Below are positions 1 through 6,963 of a stretch of DNA of 21,288 bases, piece by piece (positions within the stretch are counted from its first letter, which is position 1; each line of letters starts with the position of its first letter). Both the position numbers and the translations under genes were made by a program. This DNA is from Rhizobium sp. Q54. Lineage in GTDB: Bacteria > Pseudomonadota > Alphaproteobacteria > Rhizobiales > Beijerinckiaceae. The stretch lies in NCBI GenBank assembly GCA_945903655.1, contig CAMDOY010000018.1, positions 1 to 21,288 of the forward strand, given 5' to 3'. The notes under the pieces were generated by a model that did not search any database, had not been told where the DNA came from, and saw nothing but the letters and a program-made list of their open reading frames with translations.

Positions 1-207
1 CCCCCCGACCACTTCCTCTGGGAGTTCCTCGCCTATTGCGCGGGCACGGGCGGCTCGATCCTCATCATTGGCTCGGCGGCGGGGGTCGCGGCCATGGGTT
101 TGGAGAAGATCCAGTTCTTTTGGTATGTGAAGAAAATCAGCGGCCTCGCCCTGATCGGCTATCTGGCGGGCGCGGGCGTCTATATTCTCGAGCACCAATT
201 GTTCTAG
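1..207 (+). CDS. nhaD: NhaD-type Na+/H+ antiporter, C-terminal fragment
   Basis: The window opens inside this gene; frame 1 is open from base 1 to a TAG at 205-207, giving 68 residues. The peptide is hydrophobic and glycine-rich. It contains the stretch WEFLAYCAGTGGSILIIGSA and then MGLEKIQFFWYVKKIS, which I recognise as the conserved C-terminus of NhaD sodium/proton antiporters (ion transporter superfamily, inner membrane). A final hydrophobic segment (about residues 48-64) would be the last transmembrane helix. The family exchanges Na+ or Li+ for H+ and supports pH and salt homeostasis. The N-terminal part lies outside the window, so start, length and integrity cannot be judged. The next gene begins 46 bp downstream on the same strand. 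Confidence 0.85.
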   Translation, partial: PPDHFLWEFLAYCAGTGGSILIIGSAAGVAAMGLEKIQFFWYVKKISGLALIGYLAGAGVYILEHQLF

Positions 208-253
208 CGACGCCCGCGTGATCGGCGCGGGTGCGAAAAAAGGGGGAAGCAAC

Positions 254-652
254 ATGTCGCAAGACGCAGATATCAAGTCGAAGTTTCTGGGCACCTGGAA
301 GCTGGTGGACGTTGACCGCGAGATCGCCGATTCCGGCGAGAAGCTCGATCAGGGCGTCGTCCACACGGGGTTCATTTGCTACACTGACGAGCCCCGCATG
401 ATGGTCATTATCCGCCGCGCCATCCCTGGCCAGCCCGGACCGGAAATCACCGCCTACGCCGGTCCCTGGACTATCGATGGCGACACGGTGATCCACCATG
501 TGGAGATGGCCGCCCGCGAGCCCTGGGCGGGCACCGATCAGGTGCGTGGCTTCGCCTTCGAGGGCAACCGCCTGACCCTCACGCCCCCGGTCTCGCCGGA
601 CTATGTCCATGGCGCTGTCACGCGGCGCCATCTGACCTGGGAAAAGCTCTGA
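254..652 (+). CDS. Lipocalin-like domain protein
   Basis: This 132-residue protein opens its domain with FLGTWKLVDVDREI (about residues 11-24). That GTWKL pattern, followed by alternating beta-strand-like segments and a late RGFAFEGNRLTLTPP stretch, matches the lipocalin-like family (PF13924 type), whose members are small beta-barrels of mostly unknown ligand. No signal peptide is visible, so a cytoplasmic location is inferred. I chose the ATG at 254 because AGGGGGAAG lies just upstream of it; the frame also stays open from a GTG at 218, which lacks such a site and would add an unconserved tail. It lies 46 bp after the antiporter gene, so co-transcription is possible. It ends before a strong bidirectional hairpin. 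Family assignment is fairly secure; function is unknown. Confidence 0.7.
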   Translation: MSQDADIKSKFLGTWKLVDVDREIADSGEKLDQGVVHTGFICYTDEPRMMVIIRRAIPGQPGPEITAYAGPWTIDGDTVIHHVEMAAREPWAGTDQVRGFAFEGNRLTLTPPVSPDYVHGAVTRRHLTWEKL

Positions 653-674
653 GCCTTGAATCTGGCGCAATAAA

Positions 675-701
675 AAACGGCGGCCCTGAAGGCCGCCGTT
701 T
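675..701. terminator. Bidirectional rho-independent terminator
   Basis: A perfect 11-bp stem (AAACGGCGGCC / GGCCGCCGTTT) with a 5-nt loop CTGAA lies between the converging lipocalin-like gene (stop at 652) and pckA (stop at 723). On the plus strand it is followed by TTTCTAATTCT. On the minus strand the A-run at 672-677 gives a T-run, so the hairpin can end transcripts from both sides and looks stronger for pckA. Confidence 0.9.
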
Positions 702-722
702 CTAATTCTGCAGAGTGTCCGC

Positions 723-2336
723 TTATTCGGCGGCGAGCTGGGACGTCGGGGCGGCGTCCAGCACCGCCTTGTCCACATGGGTCTCGAACTGCACGAAGTT
801 CTTGGCGAACATCTCGACGAGGTGTTTCGCCGTGGCGGCGAATTCCGACTTTGAGGCCCAGGTCTTCACGGGGTTCAGAATGTGGGGCTCGACGCCGGGC
901 ACGGAGGTGGGCACCGCGAGGCCGAAATAGGGATCGGTGCGGAAGGTCGCCTTGTTCAGCGAGCCATCCAGCGCAGCGCTCAGCAGGCGGCGGGTGACGC
1001 GGATGGGCATGCGACGACCCACGCCTTCCTTGCCGCCGGTCCAGCCGGTGTTGAGCAGCCAGCAATCCACATGATGCTTGGCGATCAGCTCGCGCAGCAG
1101 GTCGCCATATTCTGACGCGTGACGCGGCAGGAAGGGATGGCCGAAGCAGGTCGAGAAGGTCGCCTCGGGGCCGGTCACGCCCTTTTCCGTGCCCGCCACC
1201 TTGGCGGTGTAGCCCGACAGGAAGTGATACATGGCCTGGGCCGGATCAAGCTTGGAGATGGGGGGCAGCACGCCGAAAGCGTCGCAAGTCAGCATGACCA
1301 CATTCTTGGGATGGCCGCTCCGGCCCGTATCCGACGAATTCGAGATGAAGTCGATGGGATAGGCGATGCGGGTGTTCTCGGTCTTCTCTTCGCTGTCGAA
1401 GTCGGGAACGCGGGTCACGGGGTCGAGCACCACATTCTCCATCACCGTGCCGAAGCGCTCGGTGGTGGCGTAGATTTCGGGCTCGGCCTCGCGCGACAGG
1501 CGGATGGCCTTGGCGTAGCAGCCGCCTTCGAAGTTGAACACGCCCTCGCGGCTCCAGCCATGCTCGTCGTCGCCGATGAGGATGCGGTCGGGATCCTGCG
1601 AAAGGGTGGTCTTGCCGGTGCCCGACAGGCCGAAGAAGATGGCGACTTCGCCAGCGTCGTTCACATTGGCCGAGCAATGCATGGGCATCACCCCATGGGC
1701 GGGCAGCATCCAGTTGAGATAGGTGAAGACCGACTTCTTCATCTCGCCCGCATAGCTGGTGCCGCCGATCAGCACGATCTTGCGGGTCAGGTCCATGGCG
1801 ATGACGGTCTCGCTCTTGCAGCCATGGCGCGCGGGATCGGCGCGGAAGGTCGGCAGGTCGATGATGGTCATGTCGGCCATGAAGGAGGCGAGCTCCTCAC
1901 GGGCCGGGCGGATCAGCAGGTTGCGGATGAAGAGGGAGTGCCAGGCGAATTCGCAGATGACGCGTGTCTTGACCCGGAAGGCCGGATCGGCGCCGCCATG
2001 CAGATCCTGCACGAAGAGATCCTTGCCCTTGCAGGCCTCGCGGAAGTCCGCCAGCAGGGTTTCGAAATGGGCGGGGGACATGGCGTTGTTGTTGCCCCAC
2101 CAGACCGCAGTGTCGGTCATGGCGTCGCGCACGGTGAACTTGTCCTTGGGGGAGCGGCCGGTGTGCACGCCCGTCTCGGCGACGATGGCGCCGCCCGGCG
2201 CGATCACCGCCTCGTTGCGGCGCAGGGACTCTTCATAGAGCATCGGAGCTTCAAGATTATACGCAACGCTTCGCACGCCCTCGAGGCCGAAAGCGTCGAT
2301 CCCGAAAGAAGCATTGAACGTGCCCGACTGTTTCAT
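723..2336 (-). CDS. pckA: Phosphoenolpyruvate carboxykinase (ATP)
   Basis: This gene encodes 537 residues, the usual length for ATP-dependent PEP carboxykinase (EC 4.1.1.49), the cytoplasmic enzyme that turns oxaloacetate and ATP into PEP, CO2 and ADP and starts gluconeogenesis from organic acids. Seen in the protein: the substrate-binding HTGRSPKDKF (residues 58-67), the family region GGTSYAGEMKKSVF (191-204), the kinase-type P-loop GLSGTGKT (236-243) and the metal-binding GDDEHGW (255-261). The frame runs 166 codons further upstream, but the ATG at 2336 starts the conserved N-terminus and has GGAG six bases before it. The gene is read away from chvI and lies 158 bp downstream of the HugZ-like gene on the same strand. 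That gap carries an inverted repeat and presumably the promoter. A strong terminator follows the stop. Confidence 0.97.
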   Translation of the reverse strand: MKQSGTFNASFGIDAFGLEGVRSVAYNLEAPMLYEESLRRNEAVIAPGGAIVAETGVHTGRSPKDKFTVRDAMTDTAVWWGNNNAMSPAHFETLLADFREACKGKDLFVQDLHGGADPAFRVKTRVICEFAWHSLFIRNLLIRPAREELASFMADMTIIDLPTFRADPARHGCKSETVIAMDLTRKIVLIGGTSYAGEMKKSVFTYLNWMLPAHGVMPMHCSANVNDAGEVAIFFGLSGTGKTTLSQDPDRILIGDDEHGWSREGVFNFEGGCYAKAIRLSREAEPEIYATTERFGTVMENVVLDPVTRVPDFDSEEKTENTRIAYPIDFISNSSDTGRSGHPKNVVMLTCDAFGVLPPISKLDPAQAMYHFLSGYTAKVAGTEKGVTGPEATFSTCFGHPFLPRHASEYGDLLRELIAKHHVDCWLLNTGWTGGKEGVGRRMPIRVTRRLLSAALDGSLNKATFRTDPYFGLAVPTSVPGVEPHILNPVKTWASKSEFAATAKHLVEMFAKNFVQFETHVDKAVLDAAPTSQLAAE

Positions 2337-2477
2337 GATCGTCTCCGATTGAGGCCCGGCCCCCGCCGGTCGCCCGCGCATCATGCCTCTTCTCACGAAG
2401 GGAGGCTGGCGTGGTTTAGTCGCCCGGAGCCTTAAGGGCAAGATCGACGAACAGCTATAGTGTAATTCCGCAAATCT

Positions 2478-2493
2478 ATTGCGTTGCAGCAAT
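2478..2493. promoter_or_regulatory. Inverted repeat upstream of pckA
   Basis: ATTGC-GTTGCA-GCAAT is a dyad with 5-bp arms and a 6-base spacer. It contains the smaller palindrome TTGCAGCAA at 2484-2492. It ends just short of the HugZ-like stop codon and about 140 bp upstream of the pckA start, where an operator could sit. I found no convincing -35/-10 pair with the right spacing beside it and cannot match it to a known regulator. Arms this short can occur by chance. Confidence 0.25.
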
Positions 2494-2494
2494 T

Positions 2495-3265
2495 TCAGGT
2501 CTGCCGCGCCTGCGCCGCCAGTTCGCCCAGCAATCGCCGCAGGGCGCCCGGCTCCGTGATGCGCTGGGGGAAGGCGAGGCGTGCGGTCAGATCCCCCGCC
2601 ATGAGGTCGAGGCCATCGGGATCGAGGCCGCTCGCCCGCCAGCGGGCCTGGGGCTCCCCGACGAGTTTCTGGGCGTAAAGCGCCAGCGCCTCCACATGGT
2701 CCCCATTGAGATGTTCGAGGGCGCCTTCCTCTGCGTCCAGCAGATCCTGGGCGTCGCTGACATCGGTCAGGATTTGCGCGCCCGCGTAATCCGCCGCCTT
2801 GGCGAAGCCCCCGTTCAGATGGGCGGAGGCGCAATCCAGCCGGTAAAAGGCGAAATCCCCGAAATCCACATAGAGCGCCGCCTTGGGGTGGCGGGCGAGG
2901 AAGCGCGCCCGCAGCCTTGGGCGGTCTTCCTCAGGCGCCCGCTCGATCCGCCCCACCAGGGTCAGGCGGGGATGGGCGAGGGGGTCGCCCTTGCCCATGC
3001 GGGCCAGAAGCAGGGAGGCGCGGCTGTCCGCGATCAGATTGCGCGTATGGGCGGAGAGCTGGGACAATAGGAGAATGGGCGCGCCATCGTGGTCGGTCGC
3101 CACCGTCGTCAGGCTGGCGAAGGGGAAGCCGCCAGCGGGCTCCAGCGTCGCCAGCGCGCCCGAGCGAATCGAGCGAAGCAACTGTTTCGCCTCAGCTATT
3201 CCGTCATATCCGGGGGGCAGCGCAAAGCCGCCTGAAGGTCCTGATTCCCGTGGTCTTTCGATCAT
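2495..3265 (-). CDS. HugZ-like split-barrel / DUF2470 protein
   Basis: The 256-residue product has an N-terminal pyridoxamine-5'-phosphate-oxidase-like split barrel (about residues 20-150). It includes LRSIRSGALATL (30-41) and the conserved GDFAFYRLDCASAHLNGGFA segment (136-155). A C-terminal DUF2470 segment follows, with ALEHLNGDHVEAL (182-194). This two-domain order is that of the HugZ family, which includes heme-binding and heme-degrading proteins; heme use is not proven for this member. The ATG at 3265 was preferred because an AGAGG-like ribosome site precedes it. The frame remains open to 3349 and contains an ATG at 3316, which would add 17 residues. The gene is divergent from chvI across a 222-bp spacer and lies upstream of pckA on the same strand. 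Confidence 0.75.
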   Translation of the reverse strand: MIERPRESGPSGGFALPPGYDGIAEAKQLLRSIRSGALATLEPAGGFPFASLTTVATDHDGAPILLLSQLSAHTRNLIADSRASLLLARMGKGDPLAHPRLTLVGRIERAPEEDRPRLRARFLARHPKAALYVDFGDFAFYRLDCASAHLNGGFAKAADYAGAQILTDVSDAQDLLDAEEGALEHLNGDHVEALALYAQKLVGEPQARWRASGLDPDGLDLMAGDLTARLAFPQRITEPGALRRLLGELAAQARQT

Positions 3266-3279
3266 CTGCGCCTCTGAGG

Positions 3280-3308
3280 GTGCCAATCGTGTCAAAAAAG
3301 CATATATT
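3280..3308 (+). promoter_or_regulatory. Possible chvI promoter
   Basis: GTGCCA (3280-3285, four of six matches to TTGACA) is followed after 17 bases by TATATT (3303-3308, five of six matches to TATAAT). If used, transcription would start near 3315 and leave a chvI leader of roughly 170 nt. The -10 element lies inside the dyad at 3297-3313. This is a match to consensus by eye only. Confidence 0.35.
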
Positions 3309-3313
3309 GCTTT
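3297..3313. promoter_or_regulatory. Perfect dyad between hugZ-like gene and chvI
   Basis: AAAGCA-TATAT-TGCTTT is a perfect inverted repeat with 6-bp arms and a 5-base AT centre. It lies in the divergent intergenic region, 32 bp upstream of the chosen HugZ-like start (3265). It overlaps the best -10 candidate for chvI. A binding site for a dimeric regulator is a reasonable inference; the regulator is unknown. If the HugZ-like protein started at the alternative ATG at 3316, the repeat would be coding. Confidence 0.4.
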
Positions 3314-3444
3314 CATAGGGCAGGCCATTCCCTTCGGTCCGCCCGCCACATTTGCGCCAATCTATGCGCGGAGTGTCCCGCCTGCATCGCGACCATGGCG
3401 GTTCATGGCGCATTCAGATCCCGGCCTGTTCTCTCAGCAGGCCC

Positions 3445-3463
3445 GTCGGCGGAAAGCGCCGAC
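3445..3463 (+). promoter_or_regulatory. Leader hairpin before chvI
   Basis: GTCGGCG-GAAAG-CGCCGAC forms a perfect 7-bp GC-rich stem with a 5-nt loop, ending 24 bp before the chvI start codon and just upstream of the GGAAG ribosome site. No T-run follows, so it is not an intrinsic terminator. It could affect chvI translation or mRNA stability, which is inference. Confidence 0.35.
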
Positions 3464-3487
3464 CCAGCCCCGAGGTTTGGAAGTCAC

Positions 3488-4186
3488 ATGCCGACCATCG
3501 CACTTGTCGACGACGACCGGAACATTCTCACCTCCGTCTCCATCGCCCTGGAGAGCGAAGGCTATCGCGTCCAGACCTATACGGACGGCGCCGCCGCCCT
3601 CGACGGGTTGAAGACCAGTCCCCCAGACCTCGCCATCTTCGACATCAAGATGCCGCGCATGGACGGCATGGAGCTTCTGCGCCGTCTGCGGCAAAAGTCT
3701 GACCTTCCCGTGATCTTCCTCACCTCCAAGGACGAGGAGATCGATGAATTGTTCGGCCTCAAGATGGGCGCGGATGATTTCATCCGCAAACCCTTCTCCC
3801 AGCGCCTGCTGGTGGAGCGGGTGAAGGCGATCCTGCGCCGCGCCAATCCCAAGGAGGCCGCCGCCCAGAAGGAGGCGGAGGCCAAGATCCTCGAGCGGGG
3901 CCTGCTCAAGATGGATCCGGAGCGCCACACCTGCACCTGGAAGAACGAGCCCGTGACCCTCACCGTCACCGAGTTCCTGATCCTGCAGGCGCTGGCCACC
4001 CGCCCCGGCGTGGTCAAGAGCCGCAACGCCCTCATGGACGCGGCCTATGACGATCAGGTCTATGTGGATGATCGCACCATCGACAGCCACATCAAGCGCC
4101 TGCGCAAGAAGTTCAAGGTCGTCGATGACGACTTCGAAATGATCGAGACGCTCTATGGCGTGGGCTATCGCTTCAAGGAAGCCTGA
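3488..4186 (+). CDS. chvI: Response regulator ChvI (OmpR family)
   Basis: The 232-residue product is a receiver domain plus an OmpR/PhoB winged-helix DNA-binding domain. Seen in the receiver: the acidic pair at D9/D10 in LVDDD, phospho-acceptor D52 in FDIKMPRMDG, T79 in FLTSK and K101 in RKPF. The C-terminal half carries TVTEFLILQALATRPG and ends with the winged-helix signature IDSHIKRLRKKF and YGVGYRF. Order, length and neighbours (chvG 12 bp downstream, then hprK, EIIA and HPr; pckA opposite) match rhizobial ChvI. There ChvG-ChvI controls envelope, exopolysaccharide and acid-stress genes. The ATG at 3488 has GGAAG four bases upstream. The frame is open to 3395, but the extra residues are not receiver sequence. 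Confidence 0.93.
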   Translation: MPTIALVDDDRNILTSVSIALESEGYRVQTYTDGAAALDGLKTSPPDLAIFDIKMPRMDGMELLRRLRQKSDLPVIFLTSKDEEIDELFGLKMGADDFIRKPFSQRLLVERVKAILRRANPKEAAAQKEAEAKILERGLLKMDPERHTCTWKNEPVTLTVTEFLILQALATRPGVVKSRNALMDAAYDDQVYVDDRTIDSHIKRLRKKFKVVDDDFEMIETLYGVGYRFKEA

Positions 4187-4198
4187 CCGGATCACGGC

Positions 4199-6004
4199 AT
4201 GAGCGTTGACGCACAGAGCGGGCACGAGATTCAGAGTGAGGCTCTGGACGCGGAAGGGCAGACAGGACCTTCGCCCGACTCACGCCCCTGGTACAGGCGT
4301 TTCCTGTCCGCCCTGCAGGCGCGGTTGGGGTCGAGCCTGACGCGCCGCATCGTGGTCTTGAACCTCGGCGGCCTCGTCGCGCTCTTCGTCAGTTTTCTCT
4401 ATCTCAACCAGTTCCGCGAAGGCCTGATCGACGCGCGGGTGCAGAGCCTGCAAACCCAGAGCGAGATCATCGCCTCCGCCATCGCCGCCTCCGCAGCGGT
4501 GGAGACGGACGCCATCACTATCGACCCCGAAAAGCTTCTGCAGCTGGCGCCGGGCGAGAGCTATGGCGCTGCGGGCGATTATGATCCGCTTCTCGAATTC
4601 TCCATCAATCCCGAGCGCGTCGGTCCTGTCTTGCGCCGCCTTGTGTCGCCCACCCGCACAAGGGCGCGCATCTATGATCGCGAGGGTTATCTGCTGCTGG
4701 ATTCGCGCTCTCTGGCGGCCCGCTCCAACATCCTGAAATTCGACTTGCCCGCCACTGGTCAGGACGAGGCGCGGAGCACGGTTTTCGAGCGCACCTGGAA
4801 CATGCTGCGCGGACGTTTCGGCTCGGTCGGCCTGCCGAGTTACGAAGACACCGACGCCAGCAATGGGCGCGGTTATCCTGAGGTCGAGGGCGCCCTGAAT
4901 GGCGCGCCCTCCTCCATCGTGCGCGTCAACACCAAGGGCGAGACCATCGTCTCCGTGGCGGTGCCGATCCAGCGGTTTCGCGTGGTGCGCGGCGTGCTGC
5001 TTATGTCCACGCAGGGCGGCGACATCGACAAGATCATCGCCTCCGAACGCTGGGCCATCGTGCGCATCTTTCTCGTCTCCGCAGCGGTGATGTTTCTTCT
5101 GTCGGTGTTTCTGGCGGGCGCCATCGCCGAGCCCATGCGCCGCCTTGCGGAGGCCGCCGAGCGGGTGCGCCGGGGCATCAAGTCGCGGCAGGAGATTCCG
5201 GACTTCACCGAACGCTCCGACGAGATCGGCCATCTCTCCGGCGCCCTGCGCGACATGACCGGCGCCCTCTACAACCGCATCGACGCCATCGAGAGTTTTG
5301 CGGCGGATGTGGCCCATGAATTGAAGAATCCCCTGACCTCCCTGCGCAGCGCGGTCGAGACCCTGCCCATGGCGCGCAGCGACGAATCGCGCGGGCGCCT
5401 GCTCGACATCATCCAGCATGATGTGCGCCGTCTTGATCGGCTCATCAGCGACATCTCCGACGCCTCGCGTCTCGACGCGGAACTGGCGCGCGCCGACATG
5501 CAGCCCGTGGACATGGCGCAGCTCGTGACCACGGTCACCGACATGGCCAATCAGGTGGAGCGGGGCGATGGGGTGCGCTTCTCCGTCGATGTGGCGGGCA
5601 GGGGCCCCTATATGGTCCTGGGGCATGATCTGCGGCTCGGCCAGGTGCTCACCAATCTGCTGGAGAACGCCCGCTCCTTCTCGCCGCGCGGGGGCGGCGT
5701 GCGCATCGCCCTGCGCCGGGGTCGGTCGGGCCTGCGGGGCGCGCCGAATCAGGAGGGCGTCGAGATCATCGTCGATGATGACGGCCCCGGCATTCCCGCC
5801 CATGCCTTCGAGCGCATCTTCGAGCGTTTTTACACCGACCGCCCGAATCAGGGCTTTGGCCAGAATTCGGGACTGGGCCTGTCCATCTCGCGGCAGATCG
5901 TGGACGCCCATGGGGGCCGCATCAGCGCCTCCAACCGGCTTGACCCCGGCGGCGGTGCGGTGCGCGGCGCAAGGTTCACCATCTGGCTGCCGGATCGCAA
6001 ATGA
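4199..6004 (+). CDS. chvG: Sensor histidine kinase ChvG (ExoS)
   Basis: This is a 601-residue inner-membrane histidine kinase. A cytoplasmic N-terminus of about 50 residues leads into a first membrane helix (about 51-70). A periplasmic sensor region (about 71-285) follows, with the ChvG-type stretch RARIYDREGYLLLDSRS. A second helix is at about 286-308. A HAMP linker starts at AEPMRRLAEAAERV. The phospho-acceptor is H373 in VAHELKNPLTSLRS. The ATPase domain has N490 in LTNLLENARSFSP, then VDDDGPGIP, an FERFYTDRP segment and GLGLSISRQIVDAHGG. It is the cognate kinase of ChvI. In rhizobia the periplasmic protein ExoR inhibits it; exoR is not in this window. The stop TGA overlaps the hprK start (ATGA at 6001-6004), so the two are translationally linked. 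Confidence 0.93.
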   Translation: MSVDAQSGHEIQSEALDAEGQTGPSPDSRPWYRRFLSALQARLGSSLTRRIVVLNLGGLVALFVSFLYLNQFREGLIDARVQSLQTQSEIIASAIAASAAVETDAITIDPEKLLQLAPGESYGAAGDYDPLLEFSINPERVGPVLRRLVSPTRTRARIYDREGYLLLDSRSLAARSNILKFDLPATGQDEARSTVFERTWNMLRGRFGSVGLPSYEDTDASNGRGYPEVEGALNGAPSSIVRVNTKGETIVSVAVPIQRFRVVRGVLLMSTQGGDIDKIIASERWAIVRIFLVSAAVMFLLSVFLAGAIAEPMRRLAEAAERVRRGIKSRQEIPDFTERSDEIGHLSGALRDMTGALYNRIDAIESFAADVAHELKNPLTSLRSAVETLPMARSDESRGRLLDIIQHDVRRLDRLISDISDASRLDAELARADMQPVDMAQLVTTVTDMANQVERGDGVRFSVDVAGRGPYMVLGHDLRLGQVLTNLLENARSFSPRGGGVRIALRRGRSGLRGAPNQEGVEIIVDDDGPGIPAHAFERIFERFYTDRPNQGFGQNSGLGLSISRQIVDAHGGRISASNRLDPGGGAVRGARFTIWLPDRK

Positions 6005-6447
6005 GCGAGGCGGGCGCCTTCATGCACGCCACCGCCGTGATGGTGGCCGAGGGGGCGGTGCTGATTCGCGGCGCCTCCGGGTCCGGCAAGAGCCAGCTCG
6101 CCCTCGCCCTCATGGCCGAAGCGCGGCGTCGCGGCCTCTTCACCCGCCTCATCGGCGATGACCGGGTTAGGGTGAGCGTCGCGGGCGCTCGCGTGATTGT
6201 GCAGGGCCATCCCTCCATTGGGGGATGGATCGAGGAGCGCGGCTCAGGCATTCTTCCTGAGGTCCAGGAGGCGGCGGGTCTTGTCCGCTGCGTCGTGGAT
6301 CTGGTGGACGATCCCCCGCGTCTGCCGGATATGGAGGCCGCCGAGGTCCTTCTGGAGGGCGTACCCGCTCCCGCGCTCGCGTTGCGGAGCGGTTGCGCTC
6401 CCCAGGAAGGCGCCCGGCGGGTTCTGGCCTTCCTCAACCGGGCTTGA
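6001..6447 (+). CDS. hprK: HPr kinase/phosphorylase, short alphaproteobacterial form
   Basis: The 148-residue product corresponds to only the C-terminal catalytic domain of classical HPr kinase/phosphorylase, as is usual in alphaproteobacteria. The P-loop GASGSGKS lies at residues 24-31. IGDDRV (51-56) holds the acidic residues equivalent to the catalytic/metal site, and RGSGILP near residues 80-86 fits the family. It would phosphorylate a serine on HPr (encoded 513 bp downstream) and so tune the regulatory PTS. The start ATG overlaps the chvG stop by ATGA. After its stop there is a 114-bp spacer before EIIA, larger than the other gaps in this cluster. Confidence 0.9.
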   Translation: MSEAGAFMHATAVMVAEGAVLIRGASGSGKSQLALALMAEARRRGLFTRLIGDDRVRVSVAGARVIVQGHPSIGGWIEERGSGILPEVQEAAGLVRCVVDLVDDPPRLPDMEAAEVLLEGVPAPALALRSGCAPQEGARRVLAFLNRA

Positions 6448-6451
6448 GCTG

Positions 6452-6468
6452 AAGTGTAAATTTCACTT
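6452..6468. promoter_or_regulatory. Imperfect palindrome between hprK and EIIA
   Basis: AAGTGTAAATTTCACTT is a 17-bp near-palindrome, symmetric except for one base pair, with arms AAGTG/CACTT around an AT centre. It starts five bases after the hprK stop in the 114-bp spacer, about 95 bp upstream of the EIIA start. It could be an operator for an internal promoter, but I see no good promoter near it. Confidence 0.25.
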
Positions 6469-6544
6469 GCCATATTGATCGCAATGCACAAAATGACGCG
6501 CCTTCCAGCAAAGTCTTGCGGGCGAAATTGATGCGGAGCATTCC

Positions 6545-6565
6545 ATGAACGGTCGTTTGAAATGA
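6545..6565 (+). CDS. Possible 6-codon leader peptide before EIIA
   Basis: ATG at 6545 has a well-placed GGAG (6535-6538, six bases away) and encodes MNGRLK before a TGA at 6563-6565. That stop overlaps the EIIA start codon (ATG 6562-6564) as ATGA. The EIIA start has no ribosome site of its own, and its frame offers no other usable start downstream of a TGA at 6529-6531. The simplest reading is that ribosomes load at the short frame and re-initiate on EIIA. This is inferred from signal positions only. Confidence 0.35.
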   Translation: MNGRLK

Positions 6566-6963
6566 TCGGTATGGTGCTGGTGACCCACGGGCGCCTGGCG
6601 ACGGAGTTCCGCGCCGCCCTCGAACATGTCGTTGGTCCCCAAAAGCAGTTGGAGACCGTGACGATCATGCCCGAGGACGACATGGAGCAGCGTCGCAAGG
6701 ACATCATCGCCGCAATTCAGGCGGTCGAAGGCGGGTCAGGGGTCATTTTGCTGACCGACATGTTCGGCGGCACCCCCTCGAATCTCGCCATTTCCGTCAT
6801 GGAAGGGTCCCGGGTCGATGTGGTCGCGGGCCTCAATTTGCCCATGCTCATCAAACTCGCCTCCGTGCGCGATCAATCAACCCTTGAACAGGCGGTCGTT
6901 CAGGCTCAGGATGCCGGTCGGAAATATATTTCCGTCGCGAGCCGGATCTTGAGCGGGAAATGA
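6562..6963 (+). CDS. manX: PTS EIIA component, mannose family
   Basis: The 133-residue product is a free-standing EIIA of the mannose/sorbose PTS family. It opens MIGMVLVTHGRLA with phospho-accepting H9. It carries LLTDMFGGTPSNLA, the family signature, at about residues 64-77, and ends in a short helix. In alphaproteobacteria this protein takes phosphate from HPr and acts in regulation, not sugar uptake; no permease (EIIB, C or D) gene is nearby. The start at 6562 is the only sensible one, since an in-frame TGA lies at 6529-6531. It lacks a Shine-Dalgarno sequence and seems to depend on the short upstream frame. The stop overlaps the HPr start (ATGA at 6960-6963). Confidence 0.9.
   Translation: MIGMVLVTHGRLATEFRAALEHVVGPQKQLETVTIMPEDDMEQRRKDIIAAIQAVEGGSGVILLTDMFGGTPSNLAISVMEGSRVDVVAGLNLPMLIKLASVRDQSTLEQAVVQAQDAGRKYISVASRILSGK

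Noticed and set aside
211..240. Hairpin CGCCCGCG/CGCGGGTG just after the nhaD stop, considered as a terminator
   Set aside because: It is followed by an A-run, not a T-run, on the coding strand; the A-rich tract leads straight into the ribosome site of the next gene.
1119..2435. 438-codon open frame antisense to pckA
   Set aside because: It mirrors pckA codons in high-GC DNA and shows only His/Gly/Ala/Asp-rich low-complexity sequence; pckA explains the region fully.
3290..3295. TTGACA on the minus strand as -35 for the HugZ-like gene
   Set aside because: A -10 at normal spacing would fall in GC-rich sequence beside the chosen start codon, leaving no leader.
4280..5911. 543-codon open frame antisense to chvG
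   Set aside because: Same effect: shadow of a well-supported histidine kinase, with no recognisable domain.
6467..6495. TTGCCA - 17 bases - AAAATG as an internal promoter for EIIA
   Set aside because: The -10 matches poorly; the spacer may still hold a promoter, but this pair is not convincing.
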